From NCBI GenBank assembly GCA_902801515.1, contig CADCII010000011.1, positions 1 through 64,000 of the forward strand: a stretch of 64,000 nucleotides of DNA. Direction: 5' to 3'. A model generated the notes under the pieces. It had not been told where the DNA came from. It saw only the letters and a program-made list of their open reading frames with translations, and did not search any database. Below, piece by piece: positions 7,563 through 15,188 of this stretch; positions within the stretch are counted from its first letter, which is position 1, and every line of letters begins with the position of its first letter. The stretch is from an uncultured Lachnospiraceae bacterium (GTDB lineage Bacteria > Bacillota > Clostridia > Lachnospirales > Lachnospiraceae). The translations under genes were made by a program, and so were the position numbers.

Positions 7563-8459
7563 TCAATACGTACGCGGGTCATGTACGATGCTGGGATCCA
7601 TGTGGTTCAGGTCTCTGCAGCCAGTGTAGGCCATGGCCTTGCGCAGTTCGTTTTTGACCTGAGTGAGGTATTCGCAGACTCCTTCCTCTCCGCTCTTTTT
7701 GATGGCGGTCATGAGAGGTCTTCCGATGCATACAGCGGTTGCTCCAAGGGCAAGCGCTTTGAAGGCATCCATTCCGGTCCTGATCTCACAGTCAACAAAG
7801 ATCGGGATGTCTTTCGGGATGTGATGCTTTATCTTCGGAAGGGCCATGAGAGGCGGCACAGCGTATTCGATCCGGTTGTTGTGGTGTGACAGGACGATGC
7901 CCTTTACGCCCGCTTTAACAGCCTCCTGCGCGTCGTACACGCTGAGTACTCCTTTGGCAATCACCGGGAGTCTCGTGGAGGAGCAGATCTGTCTCAGTTC
8001 TTCCCTCCCCATCGGTGACATCTCGAAGCCATCTACATCATCCGGTGACCCGTCGTTCGCAAATGGATGGTCGATGTCGATTCCGACTGCCAGCAGTCCT
8101 GTTTCCTCTGCGTGGCGTATCTTCCTGTATATCAGCTCTCTGTCTTTATACGGTTTGATGATCTCGATTACCGGCGCTCCTGTTTCTGCGCACAGTTCAA
8201 TCTCTTTTTCATCTGCCATTCCGATCCAGAGAATCACGTCTGCCTTTGCCGCGCCTTCCGCATAACGTTTGGTGGCGCCTTCGAACATGAAATGATCCAG
8301 ATGTGACAGTGCGGCTGTCATGACAGGTGAACTGAAGGTCTTGCCGTACAGTTTCATCTCCAGCGACGGACATGCCGCGTTAATATATCTGGTCTCAATG
8401 AGCAGAGAATCAAGATATTTTCTGGTTATCGAATTCGAATTTCCGACTGAGTCTGCCAT
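7563..8459 (-). CDS. FMN-dependent alpha-hydroxyacid oxidase-like protein
   Basis: TIM-barrel flavoprotein related to lactate oxidase, glycolate oxidase and lactate 2-monooxygenase, about 298 residues. Seen: PVIAKGVLSVYDAQEA (the barrel lysine segment), VLSHHNNR in place of the usual SNHGGRQ substrate-binding block, and the phosphate-binding end DCEIRTGMDAFKALALGA followed by CIGRP. The replacement of GG by NN next to the catalytic His is unusual and may change substrate use. The protein is shorter at the N-terminus than classical oxidases (350-380 residues). AGGAGG stands 8 nt before the ATG at 8457-8459, which favours this over the longer frame. It is placed beside a D-2-hydroxyacid dehydrogenase, so a shared hydroxy-acid substrate is possible. 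Family is sure; substrate is not. Confidence 0.8.
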   Translation of the reverse strand: MADSVGNSNSITRKYLDSLLIETRYINAACPSLEMKLYGKTFSSPVMTAALSHLDHFMFEGATKRYAEGAAKADVILWIGMADEKEIELCAETGAPVIEIIKPYKDRELIYRKIRHAEETGLLAVGIDIDHPFANDGSPDDVDGFEMSPMGREELRQICSSTRLPVIAKGVLSVYDAQEAVKAGVKGIVLSHHNNRIEYAVPPLMALPKIKHHIPKDIPIFVDCEIRTGMDAFKALALGATAVCIGRPLMTAIKKSGEEGVCEYLTQVKNELRKAMAYTGCRDLNHMDPSIVHDPRTY

Positions 8460-8484
8460 AACAGCTCCCCTCCTTATATACAGT

Positions 8485-8647
8485 TTGCACGAGTGACTGG
8501 ACAAGTGACAGGCACTTGTTTAGGAACGAGTGACAGGAACGAGTGACAGGCACTTGTTCATCATTGCACGAGTGACAGGCACTTGTTCATCCTTGCACGA
8601 GTGACAGGCACTTGTTCATCTTTGCACGAGTGACAGGCACTTGTTCA
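8485..8647 (-). repeat. Tandem array of REP-like repeats, 29-bp period
   Basis: Five full inverted-orientation copies (8500, 8538, 8564, 8593 and 8622) and two partial ones (8485 and 8525), all pointing the same way. The last three are exactly 29 bp apart (TTGCACGAGTGACAGG...TTGTTCATC). The array fills the space between the oxidase gene and the cardiolipin synthase stop codon (8651). Confidence 0.92.
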
Positions 8648-8650
8648 TCG

Positions 8651-10345
8651 TCACAGCATGGGTGCGAACATTTTGAAGACTGCGCCGATGATTTTTGTGA
8701 GGAATTTTTCGTTTTTGATGGTCTGCAGGGTGACTTCTTCGCAGTCTTTGAGTGTTTCTTTGTAGTCAGCGAGGATGTCGCTGACGCAGGCGGTATCTAC
8801 CATGTAGGTTGCGCATTCAAAATGGTGGTAGAGTGACCTGTAGTCGAGGTTGATGGTGCCGACGACGGCCTTGCGGTTGTCGCTGACGAAGACTTTGGCA
8901 TGGACGAAGCCCGGGGTGTAGAAGTAGACTTTGACGCCGCTCTTGATCAGGCTCGGGACGGTTGCCTTGGCCAGTGCGTAGACGGCTTTTTTGTCAGGGA
9001 TCCCCGGGAGGATCAGGCGGACGTCTACGCCGCGTTCTGCCGCGAATTTGAGGGCGGTCTCGAGTTCGCCGTCCAGGATCAGGTACGGGGTCATGATGTA
9101 GACGTAGTCTTCGGCGGTGTTCAGGATGTCCATGTAGATCATCTCACCGACTTTGTATTCGTCAAGCGGTGAGTCGCCGTAGGGGATGACGAATCCGCCG
9201 GCGCCTGCAGGTATCGGTATGTTATCGGGGAAGTAATCGAAGAGTGAGCCGCCTTCGCTGATCATGTCTCTCAGTGCTGCTTCCTTCTCTTCATCGGACA
9301 TTCCCTTTCTCTGCATGAACTGCTGCGGCGTATCGGACGAGGCATACCACATGGTCAGGAACATCAGTGTGAAGCTCTGGATTGCGTCACCTTCGATCAT
9401 GACTGCGGTGTCTTTCCAGGTGCCCAGAGGCCTGGTCTTTCCAATATATTCGTCTGCCAGATTGACTCCGCCGTTAAATGCAACTTCGCCGTCGATCACA
9501 AGTATCTTGCGGTGATCGCGATAGTTGTAGGTGGATGTGATCATGGGTCTGAGCGGTGCCCAGACACGGCAGTGGATTCCCAGCTTGCGCAGCCTTTCAT
9601 GGTAGTCCATGGGCACTTTGCTGAGCATGTTGGTGCCGTCGAACAGCACCCTTACTTCTACGCCTTCTTCCACTTTGCGGCTGAGGATCTCGAGGATCTT
9701 GCCCCACATGTATCCTTCCTGGATAATGAAGTATTCCAGGAAAATGAACCGTTTTGCTTTTTCGAGTCTGACGAGCATTTCTTCGAACTTGTCGGCTCCG
9801 AATGGGAAATAAGTGACTTTTGTGTTTTCGTAGGCCGGGAAGTTTCCGGCTTTGAGAGTGTAGTTGGCGACGGACGCTGAGTCGCGGTCAGCTCGTTTGA
9901 GCCGTCCCATCACATCCGGATCCTGCACCAGTTTTCCTCTGGAAAGATCTGTGGATTCCTGGATGTTTGCCGCGATGGCACGGTGTCCGAACTCAGCCCG
10001 CGTCCAGATGTAGAACAGCGTTCCGAAGAACGGAATAATAGAAATAACCAGCATCCAGGTTATTTTTGCCGTAGCGTCCATATCCGTATTGATCAGATAG
10101 ACCAGGATGATGACCACAAATGCAGTGCTCGCCCAGGTTGCGAGTTTATCGAGCAGCGCGCCGAACATGCCCCACATCATCAGCATGAGGGCTGCCTGAA
10201 ATACCAGCATCACGACGATCAGAGTAAATCTGCTGAAAATCAGCGACATAATACCGCTCTTCCATTTTGCAGCAACACTCATGCCGTTCTCATCGATTAC
10301 GGCTCCCGATTTGTCAATGACTCTTTTCTCCTGCTTATTTGACAT
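8651..10345 (-). CDS. cls: Cardiolipin synthase (phospholipase D family)
   Basis: A 564-residue membrane enzyme that condenses two phosphatidylglycerol molecules into cardiolipin and glycerol. Three hydrophobic segments at about residues 38-60, 66-87 and 95-113 form the membrane anchor. Two phospholipase D (HKD) motifs follow: HRKILVID at about 277 with downstream GGVNLADEY, and HAKVFVSD at about 481 with downstream GTINLDYRS. Both are intact, so an active enzyme is expected. The length is slightly above the usual 480-520 because of a charged N-terminal tail. GGGAG lies 8 nt upstream of the ATG. A 28-bp tandem repeat occupies the upstream gap, and a REP-like array adjoins the stop codon. It appears to be monocistronic. 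Confidence 0.92.
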   Translation of the reverse strand: MSNKQEKRVIDKSGAVIDENGMSVAAKWKSGIMSLIFSRFTLIVVMLVFQAALMLMMWGMFGALLDKLATWASTAFVVIILVYLINTDMDATAKITWMLVISIIPFFGTLFYIWTRAEFGHRAIAANIQESTDLSRGKLVQDPDVMGRLKRADRDSASVANYTLKAGNFPAYENTKVTYFPFGADKFEEMLVRLEKAKRFIFLEYFIIQEGYMWGKILEILSRKVEEGVEVRVLFDGTNMLSKVPMDYHERLRKLGIHCRVWAPLRPMITSTYNYRDHRKILVIDGEVAFNGGVNLADEYIGKTRPLGTWKDTAVMIEGDAIQSFTLMFLTMWYASSDTPQQFMQRKGMSDEEKEAALRDMISEGGSLFDYFPDNIPIPAGAGGFVIPYGDSPLDEYKVGEMIYMDILNTAEDYVYIMTPYLILDGELETALKFAAERGVDVRLILPGIPDKKAVYALAKATVPSLIKSGVKVYFYTPGFVHAKVFVSDNRKAVVGTINLDYRSLYHHFECATYMVDTACVSDILADYKETLKDCEEVTLQTIKNEKFLTKIIGAVFKMFAPML

Positions 10346-10363
10346 ATCCCATCTCCCTGGTGG

Positions 10364-10448
10364 TTAATCTGCAGCCTGATTCGCAATGTGACTTATCTGC
10401 AGTACAACTCGCAATACAGTTTATCTGTAGAACGATGCTCAATGTTCA
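10364..10448 (-). repeat. 28-bp imperfect tandem repeat
   Basis: Three units sharing TTATCTGCAG and a following CGCAAT or CTCAAT begin at about 10364, 10393 and 10421, a 28-bp period. They fill most of the gap between the hydrolase stop and the cls ribosome site and so lie in the likely cls leader or promoter region. Confidence 0.7.
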
Positions 10449-10476
10449 TCTTTGTATCGAAGCCGAATCCATGTCA

Positions 10477-11592
10477 TTATGCAAATGAATCATAGAAGCT
10501 CAGCACTTCCCGGAAGTAGTGTTCCTGTATCTTACCGCCGGATGCATAGATCTCATGCTTTGCCTTCGGGAACCGTATCAGCTTTGCATTCGGCGCTGTT
10601 TCTGCAAAATGATCCTGCCCTTCATTATCGACGAATACGTCATTTCCCGCCTGGCAAACCAGCACAGGAATCCGGATCTTATCCTCGTCTTTAAGCAGAT
10701 CCTGCGTTGCTTTCCACGCAGCTCTGCCCCACCGGTATGTACCACCGTTCATTGTGTACAGATCTTTATTCTCAGGTCTGACCCTGAGGTCCCACTGATA
10801 ATCATATCTGGCCCTGGAGAGGCTCGCACTGCCTTCAAAATCCGGCTTATTCGGGTCAAAATCATTTTGTCCCGGCATTGTCTGCTCATTCCATCTGAGC
10901 GTTTTTGACAATGTCATCAGAGCTTTCACCTGCCAGAGAGGCCTGTCACCGAAAGTCATTTTCAGCATAGGCGAACTGAGGACTGCAGCCTTGAAGTATT
11001 CAGGGTGCCTCTCAAGGAACAGGGTGGAAACACAGCCGCCCATTGAATGCGCATACAGAAGGACCGGAAGTTTATTGCTGCCCCGCGCAGACATCATTCC
11101 GGCTCCGGCAGTTTCCTTTCCTGCTGCAGCCGCTCTGCTTACTGCTCCTACAGAAGCCGTTCCGGAAGCCGGGGCTTTTCCTGCTCCCCCGCCGACAGCA
11201 GCGCGGGTGAACAGCCCCTGCGTCTCAGGCAGTACTACTTTGTCAAGAAAAGTCTTCAGGTCTTCAACATACTCCGAGAAGTCTGTTACATCAACGTGGT
11301 CAAGCTGCTTCACAGAGCGCTGAGAGCCTCCGTGGCCCCTCTGCTCTATAAAATAAACTGTGTATCCATCTTCCCAGAAATTGTAGGCAGGCTCATGGAA
11401 TTTCCCGAAAAACTCACAGAATCCATGGACCATAACGATCACTGCCTTCGCATTGGGATTCAGCGCACGGTAATACTGGATCCGGGAGCCGTCAAAGCTT
11501 GTAAACTTCCCTTCGGTGACATTGTTCGCAAGCCAGGGCTGCAGGGTTGTTGTTACCGCTTTTTTGAATCCTTCTTCGTCAAATGGAATCAT
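10477..11592 (-). CDS. Alpha/beta hydrolase, monoacylglycerol lipase-like, with a low-complexity insert
   Basis: Serine hydrolase of the Hydrolase_4/lysophospholipase group, 371 residues. Seen: VMVHGFCEFFG (oxyanion region), the nucleophile elbow YAHSMGGC (about 180), Asp in AGNDVFVDNEGQ and His in PKAKHEIYAS. It likely cleaves acyl esters of lysophospholipids or monoglycerides, on or near the membrane. Between the segment after LDKVVLPET and the elbow (about residues 126-169) lies an Ala/Gly/Ser-rich insert that normal members, with about 310 residues, do not have. The start at 11592 follows GAGGAAG. It stands upstream of cls on the same strand, but the gap holds repeats and no clear link is shown. 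A membrane-lipid theme (hydrolase plus cardiolipin synthase) is plausible. Confidence 0.82.
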   Translation of the reverse strand: MIPFDEEGFKKAVTTTLQPWLANNVTEGKFTSFDGSRIQYYRALNPNAKAVIVMVHGFCEFFGKFHEPAYNFWEDGYTVYFIEQRGHGGSQRSVKQLDHVDVTDFSEYVEDLKTFLDKVVLPETQGLFTRAAVGGGAGKAPASGTASVGAVSRAAAAGKETAGAGMMSARGSNKLPVLLYAHSMGGCVSTLFLERHPEYFKAAVLSSPMLKMTFGDRPLWQVKALMTLSKTLRWNEQTMPGQNDFDPNKPDFEGSASLSRARYDYQWDLRVRPENKDLYTMNGGTYRWGRAAWKATQDLLKDEDKIRIPVLVCQAGNDVFVDNEGQDHFAETAPNAKLIRFPKAKHEIYASGGKIQEHYFREVLSFYDSFA

Positions 11593-11725
11593 ATCTGTCT
11601 TCCTCAGTTTTCATTTTCCTATACTCGGACATCGAGTCCTTCGCTGTTTGGATCCTTGTGGATTCAGGAGACTTCTACTCTATGGATTCGTATTGATTCA
11701 GGAGCCGCCTGCTTTATGGATTCGT

Positions 11726-12973
11726 TCAGATTCCAGACTCATTAAGATACTTCTCCTGCTCCGGTGTCAGAACGTCGATGCTCTTGCCCAGGAAGGCGAG
11801 TTTCTTCTCGGCAACTTCCATATCGACTTCTTCCGGTACGTCGATCAGTTTCTCAGTCAGCTGTCCCTGATGCTCGATCAGGTACTTGGCGCTGAGTGCC
11901 TGGATGGCAAATGACATGTCCATGATCTCTGCGGGATGTCCGTCTCCGCAGGCCAGGTTGACCAGTCTGCCCTCGCCCAGGATGTAGACCCATGCTCCGG
12001 TCGTCAGTTTGTAACCAATGATATTGTCTCTCATCGGAGCAGTTTCGACTGCGTGCTCTCTCAGCCATGCGATGTCGATCTCACAATCGAAGTGTCCGGC
12101 GTTGCACAGGACAGCTCCGTCTTTCATGTTGGCAAAGTCTTCTTCGTCAATGACCTTGTCACAGCCAGTCACGGTGATGAAGAAGTCACCCAGTTTTGCC
12201 GCGTCCGCCATCGGCATGACGTCAAAACCGTCCATGATCGCTTCGATTGCACGGACCGGGTTGATCTCAGTGACGATGACTCTTGCGCCAAGTCCTTTGG
12301 CTCTCATGGCAACACCCTTGCCGCACCAGCCGTAGCCTGCGACAACAACGATCTTGCCTGCAACGATCAGGTTGGTGGTACGGTTGATACCATCCCACAC
12401 AGACTGACCTGTGCCGTAGCGGTTATCGAAGAAATGTTTCATCATGGCGTTATTGACGCGCACCATCGGAAATGCCAGCTTGCCTTCGCGGTTCATGGCT
12501 TCCAGACGGATGATACCGGTTGTGGTCTCTTCGCATCCGCCGATCACGCCCGGGATCAGGTCAGTCAGCTCAGTATGCATCATGTGAACCAGGTCTCCGC
12601 CGTCGTCGATGATGACATTCGGGCCATGAGACAGGACCGCACGGATGTGTGAGAAATATTCCTCATCCGTTGCACCGTGCCATGCATGAACCTCCAGGCC
12701 TTCCTTAACCAGGGCAGCCGCCACATCATCCTGCGTAGACAGCGGGTTAGAACCCGTGACATACATTTCTGCTCCGCCTGCTGCCATAGTCAGGCACAGG
12801 TACGCAGTCTTAGCCTCCAGATGGACCGACAGTGCGATCTTCTGTCCCTTGAAGGGCTGTGTTTTGGTGAATTCTTCTTTCAGCATGCTGAGGAGGGGGC
12901 AGTTTCTCCTTACCCACTCAATTTTCCTAAGTCCTGATTCTGCCAGGTTGATGTCTCTGATCTCGCTTGCCAT
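11726..12973 (-). CDS. ahcY: S-adenosylhomocysteinase
   Basis: NAD-dependent enzyme splitting S-adenosylhomocysteine into homocysteine and adenosine, which removes the by-product of methyltransferases. The protein has 415 residues. Seen: HLEAKTAYL and GSNPLSTQDDVAAAL in the substrate domain, VNNAMMKHFFDNRYGTGQS with the catalytic Lys/Asp region, and the cofactor loop VVAGYGWCGKGVA. The length matches the shorter bacterial/archaeal form lacking the roughly 40-residue insert of the long form. GAGAGGAC precedes the ATG at 12971-12973. The upstream neighbour on the same strand is an MTA/SAH deaminase, so the two serve one S-adenosylmethionine salvage route; they are separated by a 640-bp hairpin array. 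Confidence 0.95.
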   Translation of the reverse strand: MASEIRDINLAESGLRKIEWVRRNCPLLSMLKEEFTKTQPFKGQKIALSVHLEAKTAYLCLTMAAGGAEMYVTGSNPLSTQDDVAAALVKEGLEVHAWHGATDEEYFSHIRAVLSHGPNVIIDDGGDLVHMMHTELTDLIPGVIGGCEETTTGIIRLEAMNREGKLAFPMVRVNNAMMKHFFDNRYGTGQSVWDGINRTTNLIVAGKIVVVAGYGWCGKGVAMRAKGLGARVIVTEINPVRAIEAIMDGFDVMPMADAAKLGDFFITVTGCDKVIDEEDFANMKDGAVLCNAGHFDCEIDIAWLREHAVETAPMRDNIIGYKLTTGAWVYILGEGRLVNLACGDGHPAEIMDMSFAIQALSAKYLIEHQGQLTEKLIDVPEEVDMEVAEKKLAFLGKSIDVLTPEQEKYLNESGI

Positions 12974-13017
12974 TTATATGTCCTCTCTGTTTTTATCTGT
13001 TTTATCTATTTTTGATT

Positions 13018-13680
13018 CTTGTTTTGGATTCTTCTGCTTGGGTCTGGGACGCCTGTTTTCTTGTTTCTGACCCGCTCTCCAACTTGCCTTCTTCAAGCTT
13101 TTCTTCTTCTGCGGGTCTGGGACGTCTGTATGAGCTATTTTGACCCGATTAACTTGTTTTGGATTCTTCTGCTTGGGTCTGGGACGCCTGTTTTCTTGTT
13201 TCTGACCCGTGCTCCAACTTGCCTTCTTCAAGCTTTTCTTTTTGGACGTCTGTATGAGCTATTTTGACCCGATTAACTTGTTTTGGATTTTTCTGCTTGG
13301 GTCTGGGTCGCCTGTTTTCTTGTTTCTGACCCGTGCTCCAACTTGCCTTCTTCAAGCTTTTCTTTTTCTGCGGGTCTGGGACGTCTGTATGAGCTATTTT
13401 GACCCGATTAACTTGTTTTGGATTCTTCTGTTCGGGTCTGGAACGCCTGTTTTCTTGTTTCTGACCCGCTCTCCAACTTGCCTTCTTTTTTCTGCGGGTC
13501 TGGAGTGCCTGTACAGCTTTATCTGACCCAGCTGAATTGTTTTCGCTCTCCAACTTGCCTTCTTTTTTCTGCGGGTCTGGAGTGCCTGTACAGCTTTATC
13601 TGACCCAGCTGAATTGTTTTGGATTCTTCTGCTCGGGTCTGGAGTGCCTGTATAGCTTTTTCTGACCCGGCTGGCTTGTT
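13018..13680. repeat. Array of about ten CGGGTC...GACCCG hairpin modules (135-bp superunit)
   Basis: The 732-nt gap between ahcY and mtaD is filled by tandem DNA. A superunit opening CTTGTTTTGGATT recurs at 13018, 13153, 13277 and 13412 (periods 135, 124, 135), with decayed copies near 13546 and 13614. Each superunit holds two shorter modules bounded by CGGGTCTGG on one side and GACCCG on the other, inverted repeats able to pair over 20-25 nt. About ten such pairs lie between 13040 and 13670; one (near 13240) has lost its left arm. Short Lys-rich minus-strand frames run through it but break where a unit is 124 bp, so coding is doubtful. It lies upstream of ahcY, downstream of mtaD, and could be transcribed as a structured RNA. 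Confidence 0.88.
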
Positions 13681-13705
13681 TTGTTCCAATAAACCACTAA
13701 CGAGT

Positions 13706-14989
13706 TTACAGCCCTAGCCGGCTGCACATGCTGCGGATCTCGCTGTATACCCGCTCTTCGTCAATTGTCTTCAGTTCTCCGCCTTCCATGACGATCCTGC
13801 CGTCGATGATGACTGTATCGACTTCTGAGCCGTTTGCGGAGTAGCACAGGGCGGCAAGCAGGTTGTTGTTAGGCATCATGGACGGTACGTCCAGGCGCAG
13901 AATCGCGAGGTCTGCTTTCTTGCCTTTCTCGATCGAGCCTGTGTTCAGGCCGAGTGCCTTCGCTCCGTTGATGGTTGCTGCGCGGAAGACTTCGGGTGCT
14001 CCGATGCACTGGGGCGTCGCATGGGTTCCTTTGTGGATCATGGACAGGTAGCCCATCTCGCGGAACATGTTCTGGGCATTGTTGGAGGCTGCGCCGTCAG
14101 TTCCCAGGCAGACGTTGATGCCTGCCGCCATCATCTCCGGAACAGGGGCAAATCCATTTCCAAGTTTCATGTTGGACGCGGGGTTGGTCACTACGCTGAC
14201 GTTGTGATCTGCCAGGATCTTTATATCCTTTTCCGACAGCTGCACGCAGTGGGCCGCTATCGTCGGGACGTCAAAGATACCTGCGCTTAAGGCGTATTCT
14301 ATGGGCGTGCAGTCGTGATCTTTGCGCATGTTTTCGGATTCTGTCACCGACTCGGCAAGATGGATATGGATTCCCAGGCCTTTCTCTTTTGCCACGTCAG
14401 CAACCATCCGCAGATAGTCCGGTCCGCAAGTATATGGAGCGTGGGGACCAAGGCGGAATGAAAGTCTGCTGCATTCCCTGCCTTCTTCCATCTCTTCCAG
14501 CGCCTGCTGCAGGCGGATATCGTTCCTGTCGTAATCGCCTCCGACCAGGCCACGGCAGATTACCGCGCGCATGCCGCTCTCGCGCACTGCCTTGGTAGTC
14601 TGATGGATGTGCATCTGCATATCGTTAAATGTCGTAGTCCCGGACCGGATCATTTCGATCTGCCCCAGCAGCGATCCCCAGTACGCATCTTCCGGGAGCA
14701 GTTTCCCTTCGATGGGATCGACCCTGTTGAACAGCCAGTCCATAAATGACAGATCATCTGCGCAGTTGCGCATCATGGACATATAAGTGTGGGTGTGCGC
14801 ATTGACCAGCCCCGGGATCACCAGCCGGTCTGTGCCGTCTATGATGTGCGCATCTTCTTCCGCAAAATCTGCCGGCCGTTCATCGATTCCGACAATCTTG
14901 TCTTCGTTAATATAGATTGTATGCCTGCCGATCACATCCGCATCACCCTGCGGCAGGACCGCCAGCGCATTCCTGATCACTATTAACAT
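13706..14989 (-). CDS. mtaD: 5-methylthioadenosine/S-adenosylhomocysteine deaminase
   Basis: Amidohydrolase-fold zinc enzyme, 427 residues, that deaminates methylthioadenosine, S-adenosylhomocysteine or adenosine to the inosine forms. Seen: metal ligands in NAHTHTYMSMMRN, a further His in HIHLAES, AAHCVQLS, and the family signature LGTDGAASNNAQNMF. The ATG at 14987-14989 is placed 10 nt after GGGAGG; an in-frame TTG further upstream overlaps that site and is rejected. It works on the same metabolites as ahcY downstream. Other amidohydrolases such as guanine or chlorohydrolases share the fold, but the signature fits MtaD best. Confidence 0.9.
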   Translation of the reverse strand: MLIVIRNALAVLPQGDADVIGRHTIYINEDKIVGIDERPADFAEEDAHIIDGTDRLVIPGLVNAHTHTYMSMMRNCADDLSFMDWLFNRVDPIEGKLLPEDAYWGSLLGQIEMIRSGTTTFNDMQMHIHQTTKAVRESGMRAVICRGLVGGDYDRNDIRLQQALEEMEEGRECSRLSFRLGPHAPYTCGPDYLRMVADVAKEKGLGIHIHLAESVTESENMRKDHDCTPIEYALSAGIFDVPTIAAHCVQLSEKDIKILADHNVSVVTNPASNMKLGNGFAPVPEMMAAGINVCLGTDGAASNNAQNMFREMGYLSMIHKGTHATPQCIGAPEVFRAATINGAKALGLNTGSIEKGKKADLAILRLDVPSMMPNNNLLAALCYSANGSEVDTVIIDGRIVMEGGELKTIDEERVYSEIRSMCSRLGL

Positions 14990-15140
14990 ATATTGAATTC
15001 CTCCCAATTCTCTTCTGCCTAATTCATATTAGTCTATCATAAAGCAGTCTGAAAATGAATATCCCAAGCCCATTCCAGGCACATTATTCATATGCATCCA
15101 TTCTGATCATATCGAAAAAGAAATAATGCGGACATTACAA

Positions 15141-15168
15141 GATGCCGCGTACCTCAGCCCGCAGCATC
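15141..15168 (-). terminator. Weak hairpin downstream of the ABC permease gene
   Basis: Arms 15141-15149 and 15160-15168 pair over 9 bp with one G-U on the minus-strand transcript. The following bases (TTGTAATGT) are only weakly U-rich. It sits 20 nt after the permease stop and may end the ABC operon. Confidence 0.45.
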
Positions 15169-15188
15169 TCATACCTAATTATTAATAA

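Noticed and set aside
8485-8647. Regular repeats of 29 bp resembling a small CRISPR array
   Set aside because: There are no unique spacers between copies, the same unit occurs singly and inverted elsewhere in the window, and no cas genes are present.
12974-13553. Lys-rich minus-strand frames through the hairpin array (85 and 134 codons)
   Set aside because: They lack ribosome sites, break where a repeat unit is not a multiple of three, and match nothing recognisable; they are by-products of the 135-bp period.
12974-13705. SAH or SAM riboswitch upstream of ahcY
   Set aside because: No recognisable aptamer core; the gap is filled by tandem hairpin modules with no such consensus.
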